DNA from: Streptococcus sp. LQJ-218
Lineage (GTDB): Bacteria; Bacillota; Bacilli; Lactobacillales; Streptococcaceae
NCBI RefSeq assembly: GCF_003428885.1
Contig: NZ_QQRU01000003.1
Span: 124,001-188,000, forward strand
DNA length: 64,000 bases
Direction of reading: 5' to 3'
Shown here: positions 50,135 to 60,194 of the stretch, piece by piece
Layout of the letters: each line of letters opens with the position of its first letter
How positions within the stretch are numbered: the stretch's first letter is position 1
Notes under the pieces: model-generated
The model's database searches: none
Seen by the model: only the letters and a program-made list of their open reading frames with translations
Told to the model about the DNA's origin: nothing
Program-made: the position numbers and the translations under genes

Positions 50135-51265
50135 CTACTCCAAAATAAATCGTTCTGCTACCGTGTCTCCTAAAAAGAGACCTCTTTTTGTCATGCGCAC
50201 GCGATCACCGTCTAGTTGCATGAGACCTTTTTGAACCAAGTCTCTGACGATTTCGCCATATAGTTCATCGAAAGACCGTCCAAATTTTTCCTCAAATCGC
50301 GCCATGGAGACTCCTGATTTCTTGCGGAGTCCCAGGAACATTTCTTCTTCCATTTGCTCTTTTTGACTCAGATGTTCTTCTGTGATGCGAGCATTGCCTT
50401 CCTCAACTGCACTGAGATAATGACGAATGGGACCATGGTTTTTATAGCGAATCCCATTGACATAGCCAGACGCTCCAGCACCTATGCCATAGTATTCAGC
50501 ATTGTCCCAGTACATGAGATTGTGACGACTTTCAAAACCAGGCTTGGAGAAATTAGAAATCTCATAATGCTCAAAACCAGCTCGCTCCAGCTCAGTGATG
50601 ATATACTCAAACATCTCAGCTTCTAACTCTTCCTTGGGCAGGGGCAATTTTCCACGTCGCATACGGTTCATAAAGACCGTATGGTTTTCTAAAATCAAGC
50701 TATACAGACTCATATGGGGAATATCCAGTCCAATGGCCTTAGCCACATTTTCCTTAACCTGCTCCATGGTCTGACCTGGCAGTGCATAAATCAAATCAAT
50801 AGAGATATTGTCAAAACCAGCCAGTTTTAGTCGGTCGATATTTTCATAAATATCCTTCTCCAAATGACTGCGCCCAATCTTTTTCAACATCTTATCATCA
50901 AAGGTCTGCACACCTAGCGAAACACGATTGACAGCCGAGTTTTTCAAAACAGCTATCTTGTCCGCATCCAAGTCGCCTGGATTGGCCTCAATGGTCAACT
51001 CTTCCAAGACTGACAAGTCCAAGTTTTTAGTTAAGCCATTCAATAACACCTCCAATTGTGAAGCTGACAAAGCTGTCGGCGTGCCACCACCGATATAGAG
51101 GGTTCTCAACTTTTGAATATCATAAGATTGAAACTCTTCTAACAGATGTTCCAAATAACTATCTACCGGCTGATTCTTGATAAAAACTTTTGAAAAGTCA
51201 CAATAATAACAAATCTGAGTACAAAATGGGATGTGCACATAGGCTGACGTTGGTTTTTTCTGCAT
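50135..51265 (-). CDS. hemW: HemW-like radical SAM protein
   Basis: Radical SAM protein (376 aa) annotated in many genomes as coproporphyrinogen oxidase but related to the heme chaperone HemW. The cluster motif CTQICYYCDF (CxxxCxxC), GGGTPTAL, and EANPGDLD are visible, with the C-terminal HemN domain. It lacks the extra N-terminal Cys of true HemN. No haem genes are nearby, as expected for a streptococcus. First gene of its operon. Confidence 0.9.
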   Translation of the reverse strand: MQKKPTSAYVHIPFCTQICYYCDFSKVFIKNQPVDSYLEHLLEEFQSYDIQKLRTLYIGGGTPTALSASQLEVLLNGLTKNLDLSVLEELTIEANPGDLDADKIAVLKNSAVNRVSLGVQTFDDKMLKKIGRSHLEKDIYENIDRLKLAGFDNISIDLIYALPGQTMEQVKENVAKAIGLDIPHMSLYSLILENHTVFMNRMRRGKLPLPKEELEAEMFEYIITELERAGFEHYEISNFSKPGFESRHNLMYWDNAEYYGIGAGASGYVNGIRYKNHGPIRHYLSAVEEGNARITEEHLSQKEQMEEEMFLGLRKKSGVSMARFEEKFGRSFDELYGEIVRDLVQKGLMQLDGDRVRMTKRGLFLGDTVAERFILE

Positions 51266-51348
51266 AGTAATTATTATACCACAAAGACAGGCTAGGAGAA
51301 AAAAATCACCATCCCCAGATACATAGTCTGTCCAGAGATGGCGATGGG

Positions 51349-51738
51349 TTATTCTTCTGTTATGTTAATAACAATCTCTTCTGGTTCATCAAGAGTTTCG
51401 ACTTTTTCTTGCCATTGCTCCTTGAGATTATTAAATCGATCTTTTGATGCTTCTGTCGCATGACGGGCACATGATTTGGCTTGAGCAAGTACACTGTCTA
51501 CAGTGATTTCACCTGACTCAACCTGTTCTTTAGTTTTAAGAACAAAATCTGTAGCCTGCTCCTTGACTTCTGTCAGTTTTTCACAGACCTGCTCCTTGGC
51601 ATACTCCGGATCTTCTCTCAAATCAGCTAGAAAATCTTGAGCTTGACTGCAAACTTGTTTGCCCTTGTCACTTGTTAAAAACAAGGCAAGAGCTGTACCT
51701 GAAACGGTTCCTAAAAGGATTGAGGATAGTTTAGCCAT
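51349..51738 (-). CDS. YtxH domain protein
   Basis: A 129-residue protein with one N-terminal glycine-rich hydrophobic segment (SSILLGTVSGTALALFLTSDKGKQV) and a long charged helix. Function in streptococci is unknown; in other Firmicutes such proteins are linked to envelope stress. It follows the DUF948 gene by 15 nt and ends the hprK-lgt group. Confidence 0.8.
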   Translation of the reverse strand: MAKLSSILLGTVSGTALALFLTSDKGKQVCSQAQDFLADLREDPEYAKEQVCEKLTEVKEQATDFVLKTKEQVESGEITVDSVLAQAKSCARHATEASKDRFNNLKEQWQEKVETLDEPEEIVINITEE

Positions 51739-51753
51739 AAGAATTCTCCTTTT

Positions 51754-52137
51754 TTATTTTTTGAAAAATTTACTTGCAAGACGAAGAGCTGACAAACTTG
51801 CACCAGTCTTCAGTGTTTTTGAACCAGCTGATGAAGCTTTCTTGCTCAAGACACGCGCTTGGTCATTGAGGTCGGAAACAGATAGAGATAAATCTGCAAC
51901 AGCACTAAAGAGTGGATCAATTGTTGCCACCTTGACATTGATATCATCTGCCAAGACATTGACCTTAGCCAACAATTCATTGGTATGATGCAAGGTCACA
52001 TCCACATCTGAAGTCAAGGTTTTAATCGTCTTCTCTGTTTCATCGATAACACGTCCAAGCTTTTGTACAGTAATGATTAGATAGACTAAAAATACAATCA
52101 AAGCAAGGGCAACAAGAATATATGCAACTTCTAACAT
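51754..52137 (-). CDS. DUF948 family protein
   Basis: A 127-aa protein with an N-terminal membrane helix (VAYILVALALIVFLVYLIITV) and a heptad-rich, coiled-coil-like domain with repeated valine/leucine (TLTSDVDVTLHHTNELLAKVNVLADDI). Probably a membrane-tied cytoplasmic or surface helix bundle; function unknown. It is adjacent to lgt (stop and start abut). Confidence 0.82.
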   Translation of the reverse strand: MLEVAYILVALALIVFLVYLIITVQKLGRVIDETEKTIKTLTSDVDVTLHHTNELLAKVNVLADDINVKVATIDPLFSAVADLSLSVSDLNDQARVLSKKASSAGSKTLKTGASLSALRLASKFFKK

Positions 52138-52926
52138 TTAATTTTCCTCCTCTGTAATATAGTAAGGGGCCTTCTTTCGATTTTGATATAGAATGATAAA
52201 AATACCCAGTCCGATAAGAACAACTGAAAGCCATTGAGACACTCGAAGGCCAAAGAACATGAGACTATCTGTCCGCATACCTTCGATGACCATACGACCG
52301 AAACCATACCAAATCAAATAGAAAGCAGTGATATGACCTCGTCTGAGGCTCTTCCATTTTCGTCTGAAAATCAGAATTAAGGCAAATCCAAGTAGATTCC
52401 ATAGGGACTCATAAAGGAAGGTCGGTTGACGGTAGCTCCCCTCAATATACATCTGGTCACGGATAAAGCCAGGTAGATAATCCAGATTATCCACTGCCGC
52501 ACCATAAGCTTCTTGGTTAAAGAAATTACCCCAGCGTCCCACACTTTGGGCAATCATGACGCTAGGCGCCGCAATGTCTAGAAAATCCCAAGTATTGATG
52601 AGTTTACGATCAGCAAAGATATAGAGCACAAGGGCCCCTGTTATCAAACCTCCGTAAATGGCCAAACCACCATTCCAAATGGCAAAAATTTCTCCTAAAT
52701 TCTGACTATAGTAATCAAAACGGAAAATAACATAGTAGAGACGAGCTCCTAAAATAGCCAAAGGAAAGGCTATCAAGATAAAATCTAAAATATCGTCTGG
52801 TATGATCTTCTTTCTAGGCGCTTCTTTCATGGTCAAATAAACCGCAAGAATCAAGCCCGTTACAATACACAAGGCATACCAACGAATGGCTAGAGGTCCT
52901 AGATGAATAGCAATTGGATCAATCAT
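52138..52926 (-). CDS. lgt: Prolipoprotein diacylglyceryl transferase
   Basis: Adds diacylglycerol from phosphatidylglycerol to the lipobox cysteine of prolipoproteins such as PstS. It has 262 aa and about seven membrane segments; motifs are [13 protein letters not shown], the Lgt signature [12 protein letters not shown] (His/Arg/Asn cluster) and [12 protein letters not shown] start at [10 protein letters not shown] (52926), which overlaps hprK by eight bases. Confidence 0.96.
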   Translation of the reverse strand: MIDPIAIHLGPLAIRWYALCIVTGLILAVYLTMKEAPRKKIIPDDILDFILIAFPLAILGARLYYVIFRFDYYSQNLGEIFAIWNGGLAIYGGLITGALVLYIFADRKLINTWDFLDIAAPSVMIAQSVGRWGNFFNQEAYGAAVDNLDYLPGFIRDQMYIEGSYRQPTFLYESLWNLLGFALILIFRRKWKSLRRGHITAFYLIWYGFGRMVIEGMRTDSLMFFGLRVSQWLSVVLIGLGIFIILYQNRKKAPYYITEEEN

Positions 52927-53854
52927 TAGGCACCTCATTCTGAGCAATGAGATTTGTCAAACGTTCTTCGAACAAACGAGTCGCATCAAAGCCCATCTCC
53001 TTGGCACGATAATTCATGGCAGCTGCCTCGATCACGACAGAGATATTACGACCTGTTTTCACTGGAATACGGATACGAGGAATGGCTACGCCAGAAATTT
53101 CTATTTCCTCTGCATTGTTTCCAAGACGATCAAATGTCTTATGCGTATCGTAATTTTCCAAGTAAACAGCCAGCTGGACTTGTGAAGAATCTTTGACCGC
53201 ACTCGCACCGTAGAGACTCATAACATCGATAATCCCAACACCACGAATTTCAATCAAGTGTTTCAAAATCTCAGCTGGTTCACCCCAAAGAGTAATCTCA
53301 TCCTTGGCAAAGATATCGACACGGTCATCAGCTACCAAGCGATGACCACGTTTGACAAGCTCTAGTCCTGTCTCACTCTTACCGATGCCACTATCACCCT
53401 GAATCAAGACACCCATCCCATAGATATCCATCAAGACACCGTGCACACTCGTCCGTTCTGCCAAACGAGAATCCAGATAACTAGATAACTCTCCAGATAA
53501 ACGACTGGTCGCCGTACGGCTGGTTAAAATGGCAATCTTACATTCTCTTGCTGCCTTTAGCATCTCCTCTGGAACTACCAAACCACGAGCAACAATGACC
53601 GCAGGTGTCTCAGGTAAAAACATTTTTTTCAAGACCTGGTAGCGGTTGTGAGAGGACATCGAAACAAGATAAGACCACTCCTTCATCCCCAAGAGTGGAA
53701 TCCGCTCTGGCGTATAGTAGTCAAAGTAGCCTGTCAATTCAAGACCAGGTCGCGTAATGTCCGCAGTATTAATTTCCTTTTCAAGTAATTCTGGTTCGCC
53801 ATAGACAATGTCTAGTCTAAGCTTTTCAATCACTTCTTTTACTAAAACCGACAT
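52919..53854 (-). CDS. hprK: HPr kinase/phosphorylase
   Basis: Phosphorylates HPr on Ser46 and removes that phosphate, setting CcpA-dependent carbon control. It has 311 aa, with N-terminal [15 protein letters not shown], Walker [11 protein letters not shown], and the HPrK signature [25 protein letters not shown] precedes the start; an extended -10 (TGATATAAT) lies upstream. Its link to the probable cre sites in this window is functional only. Confidence 0.96.
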   Translation of the reverse strand: MSVLVKEVIEKLRLDIVYGEPELLEKEINTADITRPGLELTGYFDYYTPERIPLLGMKEWSYLVSMSSHNRYQVLKKMFLPETPAVIVARGLVVPEEMLKAARECKIAILTSRTATSRLSGELSSYLDSRLAERTSVHGVLMDIYGMGVLIQGDSGIGKSETGLELVKRGHRLVADDRVDIFAKDEITLWGEPAEILKHLIEIRGVGIIDVMSLYGASAVKDSSQVQLAVYLENYDTHKTFDRLGNNAEEIEISGVAIPRIRIPVKTGRNISVVIEAAAMNYRAKEMGFDATRLFEERLTNLIAQNEVPND

Positions 53855-53943
53855 CATTTCCTCCTTCAATCTAGTTCTTTTTACTATTATATCAAATTGT
53901 AGGAGGATATTTGAGATTTTTGCAAGCTTTGAAGTATTTATTT

Positions 53944-54094
53944 ATACTCAATGAAAATCAAAGAGCAAACTAGGAAACTAGCCGTAGGCTGCTCAAAACA
54001 CCGTTTTGAGGTTGTAGATAAGACTGACGAAGTCAGTCACATATATAATCCAAGGCGACGTTGACATGGTTTGAAGAGATTTTCGAAGAGTATT
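53944..54094 (-). repeat. BOX element
   Basis: About 151 bp between the promoter of hprK and the rpsU terminator. boxA end: ATACTCTTCGAAAATCTCTT (minus strand). boxC end: CTTTGATTTTCATTGAGTAT. Between them lie an internal palindrome AAAACACCGTTTTGAG and the motif CTGACTTCGTCAG. It can form a long hairpin in RNA. Confidence 0.88.
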
Positions 54095-54096
54095 AA

Positions 54097-54124
54097 AAGA
54101 AAAAGGACTAGATTTCTCTAGCCT
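54097..54124 (-). terminator. Terminator of rpsU
   Basis: GGCTAGA-GAAA-TCTAGTCC (one bulged base) followed by TTTTTCTTTT on the minus strand, right after rpsU and before the BOX. Confidence 0.75.
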
Positions 54125-54135
54125 CTCATTTCTAA

Positions 54136-54312
54136 TTAGAATTTTTTACGTTTACGAGCTGCTTCTGATTTACGTTTACGTTTTACAGAAGGTTTTTCAT
54201 AGAATTCGCGTTTGCGTGTTTCTTGAAGAGTACCAGCTTTAGTAACCGCACGTTTGAAACGACGAAGTGCATCGTCAAGAGATTCATTCTTACGTACTAC
54301 TGTTTTAGACAT
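54136..54312 (-). CDS. rpsU: 30S ribosomal protein bS21
   Basis: 58-residue basic protein of the small subunit: [22 protein letters not shown], then a Lys/Arg-rich tail ([15 protein letters not shown]). The longer frame adds eight residues that contain the ribosome-binding sequence (GGGAGTG), so I start at MSKTVV. Confidence 0.97.
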
Positions 54313-54346
54313 TTTTTTCACTCCCTTCAAGTTCAAGATTTATTCT

Positions 54347-54375
54347 ATTTTACACGTAAAAGGAATAATTGTCAA
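54347..54375 (-). promoter_or_regulatory. Strong promoter of rpsU
   Basis: TTGACA (54370-54375), 17 bp, TAAAAT (54347-54352) on the minus strand. Confidence 0.8.
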
Positions 54376-54461
54376 GAAAAAATGCAGGTTAATTTTGATT
54401 TTTTTCTCTATTTATACAAGTCTTCAAAACATTCAATTGTAAAACTGAAGGGGTTGTTTTT

Positions 54462-55169
54462 TTATTTTTCAAGTAAGCTGAGCGCTTCAGCATCTGCAAT
54501 AATCGTCACATCTGGGTGGTTTTGTAGGCTACTTGCTGGTAAGTTCTCAGTCACTGGACCAGACACGGTTCCGGCAATAGCTTCTGCTTTTGATGCACCA
54601 TAAGCAAAAAGAAGGATTGACTTAGCATCCAAGATATTTTTAATCCCCATTGAAATAGCTTGGGTTGGAACGTCTTCGATCTTGTCAAAGAAGCGTGCAT
54701 TGGCTTCGATGGTAGACTGGTCAAGTTCTACTAGATGTGTTTGACTGTCAAATGGAGTACCTGGCTCGTTAAAGCCGATGTGTCCATTGCGACCAATTCC
54801 CAAGATTTGGAGATCAACTGGATGGTCAGCCAAAATTTGATTGTAGCGTTCAACTTCAGCTTCAGCATTGTCCTTAACACCACGAGGCAAGAAACTTTCT
54901 TTAAATGGTTTTTGGTTGAACAAGTTTTCTTGCATGAAGTGACGGTAAGACTGAGGATTGTCTCCATCAAGGCCTACATACTCATCAAGGTTGACACTGG
55001 TTAGATTTGAAAAATCAAGGTCACTCTCAACAATTTTCTTGTAAAATTCAAGTGGACTACTTCCTGTCGCAAGTCCTAGCGTTTGAGCTCCATTGGCCAA
55101 TTTTTCCTTCAAAATTTCAAAAGCGACTTTTCCACCTTCGACTTGGTTTTCAACTTTAATAACTTTCAT
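54462..55169 (-). CDS. nagB: Glucosamine-6-phosphate deaminase
   Basis: Converts glucosamine-6-P to fructose-6-P and ammonia when amino sugars are the carbon source. It has 235 aa with [16 protein letters not shown] (substrate loop), NLDEYVGL with the catalytic Asp, [14 protein letters not shown] with active-site His, and SMGIKNIL. The C-terminal allosteric segment of E. coli NagB is absent, as in other Gram-positives. Single-gene transcript under the NagR-like operator. Confidence 0.96.
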   Translation of the reverse strand: MKVIKVENQVEGGKVAFEILKEKLANGAQTLGLATGSSPLEFYKKIVESDLDFSNLTSVNLDEYVGLDGDNPQSYRHFMQENLFNQKPFKESFLPRGVKDNAEAEVERYNQILADHPVDLQILGIGRNGHIGFNEPGTPFDSQTHLVELDQSTIEANARFFDKIEDVPTQAISMGIKNILDAKSILLFAYGASKAEAIAGTVSGPVTENLPASSLQNHPDVTIIADAEALSLLEK

Positions 55170-55198
55170 TCTTTTATCCTCCGTTTTAATCTATATTT

Positions 55199-55227
55199 AT
55201 TATATGGTATAGACCAATTTTTGTCAA
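55199..55227 (-). promoter_or_regulatory. nagB promoter with NagR-like operator
   Basis: TTGACA (55222-55227), 17 bp, TATAAT (55199-55204). Inside the spacer, 55205-55216, is the perfect palindrome TGGTCTATACCA, the core expected of the GntR-family repressor NagR/YvoA (DasR-like) site. A cre-like GTGAAAACGGTTTAA lies just upstream (about 55,228-55,243). Amino-sugar induction and carbon repression are both expected. Confidence 0.75.
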
Positions 55228-55319
55228 GTGAAAACGGTTTAATTTCTAAAAAAAGAGCGTCCAATCTTGAAACGTGTTATAATGGATAGGATTAGAATTT
55301 AGAAAGAATGAACAGATAT

Positions 55320-56348
55320 ATGAATACAGCTGATTTTGATTTCCACTTGCCTGAGGAATTGATTGCCCAAACACCCCTTGAAAAACGAGATGCCTCTAAA
55401 CTCCTCATCGTCAACCGTGAGACGGGAGAAATGCAGGATAAACACTTCCACTCTATTATCGATATGCTGGAACCTGGTGATGCTCTTGTTATGAACGACA
55501 CCCGCGTTCTCCCTGCCCGCCTCTATGGTCAAAAAGAGGAGACAGGTGGTCATGTGGAACTTCTCCTGCTCAAAAATACTGCTGGTGACGAGTGGGAAGT
55601 TCTAGCTAAACCTGCCAAACGCCTCAAGGTCGGTACTCGTGTTAGCTTTGGTGATGGTCGCCTTAGCGCTGTCGTTACGGAAGAATTGACTCACGGAGGC
55701 CGCATTGTCCGCTTTGAATACCAAGGAATTTTCCTAGAAGTTTTAGAAAGTCTGGGTGAAATGCCATTACCGCCTTATATCCATGAAAAATTGGATGACC
55801 GTGAACGGTATCAAACCGTTTACGCCAAAGAAAGTGGCTCTGCTGCAGCACCAACTGCTGGACTACACTTCACGAAAGAACTGCTAGCAGAAATCAAAGC
55901 TAAGGGTGTTCATCTGGTCTATCTGACTCTTCATGTCGGGCTTGGAACTTTTAGACCTGTCTCTGTGGACAATCTGGACGAACATGAAATGCACTCAGAA
56001 TTCTACCAACTTTCTGAGGAAGCTGCTGTCACCCTTCGCTCTGTTAAAGAAAACGGTGGTCGTGTCATCGCTGTCGGAACCACTTCTATCCGCACCTTGG
56101 AGACCATTGGTTCCAAGTTTGATGGGCAAATCCAAGCAGATTCTGGCTGGACCAATATCTTTATCAAACCTGGGTATGAGTGGAAGGTCGTGGATGCCTT
56201 CTCAACCAACTTCCACCTGCCAAAATCAACTCTGGTCATGTTGGTTTCTGCCTTTGCCGGCCGTGAATTGATCTTAGATGCCTACCACCATGCCATTCAA
56301 GAACGCTACCGCTTCTTTAGTTTTGGCGATGCCATGTTTATCTATTAA
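55320..56348 (+). CDS. queA: S-adenosylmethionine:tRNA ribosyltransferase-isomerase
   Basis: Makes epoxyqueuosine in the wobble position of tRNAs. 342 aa: [28 protein letters not shown] at the N-terminus, [19 protein letters not shown] and [19 protein letters not shown] are QueA motifs. An in-frame ATG four codons earlier (55308) is also possible; I prefer 55320 as in related proteins. An extended -10 (TGTTATAAT, ending 55283) drives it, divergent from nagB. Confidence 0.94.
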   Translation: MNTADFDFHLPEELIAQTPLEKRDASKLLIVNRETGEMQDKHFHSIIDMLEPGDALVMNDTRVLPARLYGQKEETGGHVELLLLKNTAGDEWEVLAKPAKRLKVGTRVSFGDGRLSAVVTEELTHGGRIVRFEYQGIFLEVLESLGEMPLPPYIHEKLDDRERYQTVYAKESGSAAAPTAGLHFTKELLAEIKAKGVHLVYLTLHVGLGTFRPVSVDNLDEHEMHSEFYQLSEEAAVTLRSVKENGGRVIAVGTTSIRTLETIGSKFDGQIQADSGWTNIFIKPGYEWKVVDAFSTNFHLPKSTLVMLVSAFAGRELILDAYHHAIQERYRFFSFGDAMFIY

Positions 56349-56360
56349 TTTTCATAATCA

Positions 56361-56412
56361 AAAAAAGCGCATATTATCAAGGTTTTATAAAGCCTGATAG
56401 TATGCGTTTTGT
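56361..56412. terminator. Bidirectional hairpin, queA / YihY genes
   Basis: AAAGCGCATATTATCA...TGATAGTATGCGTTTT forms a long near-perfect stem with T runs on both strands. It serves the convergent queA and YihY-family genes. A close relative of this hairpin lies at 61,647-61,696. Confidence 0.8.
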
Positions 56413-56429
56413 AATGGATAAAAAATGAG

Positions 56430-57290
56430 TTAATCTATTCTAAAGCTCGGATCTTTCCAACTCTGGACACTGGCATTGATAACTGCGCCGACAATCAAAA
56501 TCTTAGCGATGAGAATAAACCAGACCATCATGACCACCACGACAATGGAACTGAAAAAACGGACGTCCACTAGATGGTTGACATAATTGTTAACATAGGC
56601 TGAAAAGATATTGAGTAGTGAGACCAAGGTCAACAAGACAAAGACACTACCTGGTAATACAGAGCGAATTCGTCGAACCTTAACATTTGGCAGGAAATAA
56701 TAAAGCATGACCAAGACAGCAAAAATCAAGGAATAGACCAAGGGACCTGTTAGGTCTTGCAGATAATCAAAAAGAGGACTATCCGATTTCCAGTAGCTTT
56801 TGATAAGGTTGAGAAGCATGCGGCCAAAAACGCTTAGAAAGAGAGCCAAAGCAAAGAGGATTTGCAAGCCAAAACTGACAAACAAACTCATGAGCTGATG
56901 GGAAATCATGCCACGATTTTTAGCTACTCCGTAAGCTTTATTAAAGGCTTTCTGTAGGAAATTCATGGATTTTGAAAAGGTCCAGATGGCTGACAAAACC
57001 GCAAAACTCAATAACCCTGTTGACGGTTGGGTCAGCACTTCTGTAATAATCTTTGCGACCACATCATACATGGTATCGGGCAAGTATTCATTGACAACCT
57101 TTAAAAAATTAGAAACTGGAATTTGAAAATAGGGCAGGATATTGACCACCACCAAAAGCAAGGGGAAAATCGAAATCAACCAATAGTAGGCTACTGCGAC
57201 ACTGGTCAGCTCACTCTCTGATGCTTGATAATAATGCAAAAAGGCTTTTAATAAAGGCTTGTCTATCAGCTCTTTCCACCACTTCTTCAT
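56430..57290 (-). CDS. YihY/BrkB family membrane protein
   Basis: Integral membrane protein (286 aa) with six hydrophobic segments: a helix with LTSVAVAYYWLISIFPLLLVVVNI, and IWTFSKSMNFLQKAFNKAYG, the conserved YihY motif. Function unproven (once called ribonuclease BN). Start at MKKWWKEL. It lies 27 nt after the Na+/H+ antiporter gene. Confidence 0.87.
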   Translation of the reverse strand: MKKWWKELIDKPLLKAFLHYYQASESELTSVAVAYYWLISIFPLLLVVVNILPYFQIPVSNFLKVVNEYLPDTMYDVVAKIITEVLTQPSTGLLSFAVLSAIWTFSKSMNFLQKAFNKAYGVAKNRGMISHQLMSLFVSFGLQILFALALFLSVFGRMLLNLIKSYWKSDSPLFDYLQDLTGPLVYSLIFAVLVMLYYFLPNVKVRRIRSVLPGSVFVLLTLVSLLNIFSAYVNNYVNHLVDVRFFSSIVVVVMMVWFILIAKILIVGAVINASVQSWKDPSFRID

Positions 57291-57317
57291 GTCACACTCC
57301 TTCATTTACAATCTTAA

Positions 57318-59372
57318 TTAATTTCTTCTTACCAATTCCATCATATCATAAGGCAGGGTATTGGCAGCTTCCTTCAAGGAATAGTTCTCTAAGTTATTTA
57401 CATTTTGCCGTAATTTCTTGGCATACTTGGTCGTAATCAATCGTTTTTCTTCATATTCGAAAATCAACTTGCGCTCCAGATAATAGCCTCTTAGCATCTC
57501 ATCGATATTGTTGGGCTTGACGCGATTGATAACCCGTTCGACAAAGGCACCACTGGTAATAATAGCTGTTTCTCGGAGACGAGAATCCTGCACGAAGCTG
57601 ATCAAAGAACTCTTATAAACCCCTTTAAGGTTCTCCAAACTTTCGATAATCATCTCAGTATTTTCTAAATAGAGCTCTGCAATTTGGTCATAGTCAATGT
57701 CTCTGAGTTTCTGTGATTCTTCATTTTTCCAACTGCGAAAGGTCTTACCAAAGGTAAAGACTTCGTGAAGGAGAAAACGTAAAATTCGTAAGGAAACGAG
57801 GAAATAATAGGTCAATCGTGAAACAAACTTGCGATTGATGCTTTGTTCCATGTTTTTCAGATAACGTTGGTAAACTCGATAGGCACGGTCACTCATCTTG
57901 TCCTCTTCGTAAGCCTGTTCTAAACCATCACTTTCAATACTGAGGATGAGAAGTTTCAAGGCCTCCCAGTCTGCTTGAGCTCCCTTATTTTCTTGACTCA
58001 GAATGAGATTTTCAATACGTCCATGATAATTGTCAATAGCCGCATAGAGGGGAAGTTTATTTCTAGTGCATTCCAACTCTTTTTCTAACTCTAGCGTCAC
58101 TTCATTCAAAATGCTGATATGCATGAGATAATCCTTGCTTTCTTCCTGTTCATCAGAAAGATGAGGAAGAACCACGAGGCCTGTTAAAAAGCTTACAAGC
58201 GTCACACCTGCAACAAGGAAAAGCAAGAGAGGATACTTCTGTTCTAGATTACTTGGTATCAGAAGGATCGTAGCAATGGACACCGTTCCCTTGACACCTG
58301 AAAAGGTCAAGAGAAGCATATCCTTCATATACTTATTTAGCTTTTTCTTGAGACGTCTGGTTCTATAGGCATAATAGCCATAAATCATGACAAAACGAAT
58401 GGCAAAGAGGACAAAGGTAAGAGCGACAAGAGATAGCAATAAGAGTAAGGGATTATAGATTGGATTGGTCAAGATAGGTTCTGCTATTATTTCCAACTCC
58501 ATCCCTAAAATCACAAAGACAGAACCGTTAAGCATAAAGTTCACTGTATGCCAGACTGTCTCGGTCACCGTATCCACTTGGGCTTCGAGAAGCGTAATTT
58601 TCTTAAACCGGCTTGCCTTTAAAATCCCCGCAACTACAACGGCGATAATCCCTGAAACATGGACTTCTTCTGCCAGGAAGAAAGTCACCAGAGGCAAACT
58701 CAATTCTAATAAAAGTTCGCTAGCAATATCCGTTGCTCGCACACTCAGCAAAAAGGTATGGAGGAAACGGTTGGTCATGGCTGTTAAAAAGCCAATCAAA
58801 AAACCTCCTAGAATTGAAAAGAAGAGTGAACTACTAGCTTGCCCAAGGGAAAAAGCTCCTGTTGTCCAAGCTGTCAAAGCTACCTGAAAGGCAACCAAGC
58901 CAGAAGCATCATTCAAGAGTCCTTCACCCTTAAGAATATTGGACACACGCTTAGGAAAGCTAAACCGCTCCGAAAGAGAAGCAAAAGCTACCAAGTCCGT
59001 AGGTCCAAGGGCCGCCCCAACAGCCAAGCAAGCTGATAAGGGAAGGCTAAGCCAAAGTAGATGGGCCAAGCCACCCAAACTCAGGGTCGAGATGAAAATC
59101 ACTGGAAATATGAGATAGACAATGATTCGCCAGTGTTTTAAAATAGCTGTAATATCAGCTTCTTCCGACTCTCGGAAAAGCAAGGGACCGATAACCAGGG
59201 CCAAAAACAACTCTGTATTGAGGTGAAAGTCGGTATTGGGTAAAAAGAGACCAATCACAATTCCTAAAAGAATTTGCACCAAAGGAAGAGGCAAAAAGGG
59301 TAAGAGCTTATTGGTTGTACTTGAGACAATCAAAACCAGCAAAAATAGGATGAGGTAAATCAGTAATTCCAC
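57318..59372 (-). CDS. Na+/H+ antiporter (CPA1 family)
   Basis: Monovalent cation/proton antiporter of 684 aa. About 12 membrane helices fill residues 1-410, with ALGPTDLVAFASL and the GEGLLNDASGLVAF motif holding the ion-binding Asp-Ala pair typical of NhaP/CPA1. A cytoplasmic C-terminal region of about 270 residues follows (HISILNEVTLELEKELECTR), likely regulatory. It is 11 nt after the small 84-aa gene. Confidence 0.9.
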   Translation of the reverse strand: MELLIYLILFLLVLIVSSTTNKLLPFLPLPLVQILLGIVIGLFLPNTDFHLNTELFLALVIGPLLFRESEEADITAILKHWRIIVYLIFPVIFISTLSLGGLAHLLWLSLPLSACLAVGAALGPTDLVAFASLSERFSFPKRVSNILKGEGLLNDASGLVAFQVALTAWTTGAFSLGQASSSLFFSILGGFLIGFLTAMTNRFLHTFLLSVRATDIASELLLELSLPLVTFFLAEEVHVSGIIAVVVAGILKASRFKKITLLEAQVDTVTETVWHTVNFMLNGSVFVILGMELEIIAEPILTNPIYNPLLLLLSLVALTFVLFAIRFVMIYGYYAYRTRRLKKKLNKYMKDMLLLTFSGVKGTVSIATILLIPSNLEQKYPLLLFLVAGVTLVSFLTGLVVLPHLSDEQEESKDYLMHISILNEVTLELEKELECTRNKLPLYAAIDNYHGRIENLILSQENKGAQADWEALKLLILSIESDGLEQAYEEDKMSDRAYRVYQRYLKNMEQSINRKFVSRLTYYFLVSLRILRFLLHEVFTFGKTFRSWKNEESQKLRDIDYDQIAELYLENTEMIIESLENLKGVYKSSLISFVQDSRLRETAIITSGAFVERVINRVKPNNIDEMLRGYYLERKLIFEYEEKRLITTKYAKKLRQNVNNLENYSLKEAANTLPYDMMELVRRN

Positions 59373-59383
59373 ACATGTCCTCC

Positions 59384-59638
59384 TTAATCTTTTTTACAGC
59401 AAGATTCAAATATCTCCTTTTGCTCTTTGATTTTTTGGTCAATCTTGGAACAGTCTTTGTGCTCAATTTTTTTCTGACACCGTTCCATTTCAAGAGCAAC
59501 TAATTTTTTCTTGATTTTAAGCATTTTTTTACTCATATGCGCCTGATCTAGCGCATCCACCGCTCGTTCGTGGTGGGGTGATTCAACGAAATTCTGGCGC
59601 ATAGCATCCAGCTTTTCACGTAGGTATTGTTTATCCAT
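59384..59638 (-). CDS. Small conserved protein, unknown
   Basis: An 84-residue, highly charged and helical protein (MDKQYLREKLDAMRQNFVESPHHERAVDALDQAH) with four cysteines in the C-terminal third (ERCQKKIEHKDCSK and ESCCKKD), which could bind a metal. No membrane segment. The start overlaps the end of mnmM by eight bases. I recognise no family. Confidence 0.7.
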   Translation of the reverse strand: MDKQYLREKLDAMRQNFVESPHHERAVDALDQAHMSKKMLKIKKKLVALEMERCQKKIEHKDCSKIDQKIKEQKEIFESCCKKD

Positions 59639-60194
59639 GTCTATATCTCTCTAATTTTTCAATCATCACTAAAAATGGTGGGTTGTTAACTTGGTTTACA
59701 GTTCGGTAAATGGCAGCTGTGTACTCTTGTTGGTTCAACTGGCTAACAAACTCCAAGACAGCATCTTTCTCGAGGTCGCCTCCTTCATGACCATAGTAGA
59801 TCATGATGGCAATCCGTCCTCCTTTGACAAGTAAATGACACAGCTTTTCTAAGGCTTCGATAGTAGTCTGAGGTCTGGTAATGACAGACTTATCAGCTGA
59901 CGGCAGATAGCCCAGATTAAAAATCCCTGCCTTGGCTTCTGTCACAAACTGGTCCAGTGTCTCATGACCTTGCAAGAGTAACTGGGCATTTGTCAGGCCA
60001 GCCTGATGCAAACGTTCTTGGGTCTTTTCCAAGGCTTGCTCCTGAATATCAAAGGCATAGACTTGCTTAGCTAGCTTGGCTAGAAAAAGCGTGTCATGAC
60101 CATTTCCCATAGTTGCATCCACTACGATATCCTCTTTTGTCACTACCTCAGCCAAAAAATCATGTGCAATCTCAAGTGGTCTTTTCATTTTCAA
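59631..60194 (-). CDS. mnmM: tRNA methyltransferase MnmM (YtqB family)
   Basis: Class I SAM methyltransferase, 187 aa: VDATMGNGHDTLFLAKLA (motif I), NLGYLPSADKSVITRP in the active-site region, and IMIYYGHEGGDLEKD. The YtqB family has been shown to methylate nm5s2U to mnm5s2U in tRNA. Overlaps the radical SAM gene by 23 bases; the YtqA-YtqB pairing is conserved in Firmicutes. Confidence 0.85.
   Translation of the reverse strand: MKMKRPLEIAHDFLAEVVTKEDIVVDATMGNGHDTLFLAKLAKQVYAFDIQEQALEKTQERLHQAGLTNAQLLLQGHETLDQFVTEAKAGIFNLGYLPSADKSVITRPQTTIEALEKLCHLLVKGGRIAIMIYYGHEGGDLEKDAVLEFVSQLNQQEYTAAIYRTVNQVNNPPFLVMIEKLERYRHG

Noticed and set aside
58465..58887. 140-codon + strand frame opposite the Na+/H+ antiporter gene
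   Set aside because: It lies wholly antisense to a convincing CPA1 gene, has low-complexity composition, no ribosome-binding site and no family resemblance.
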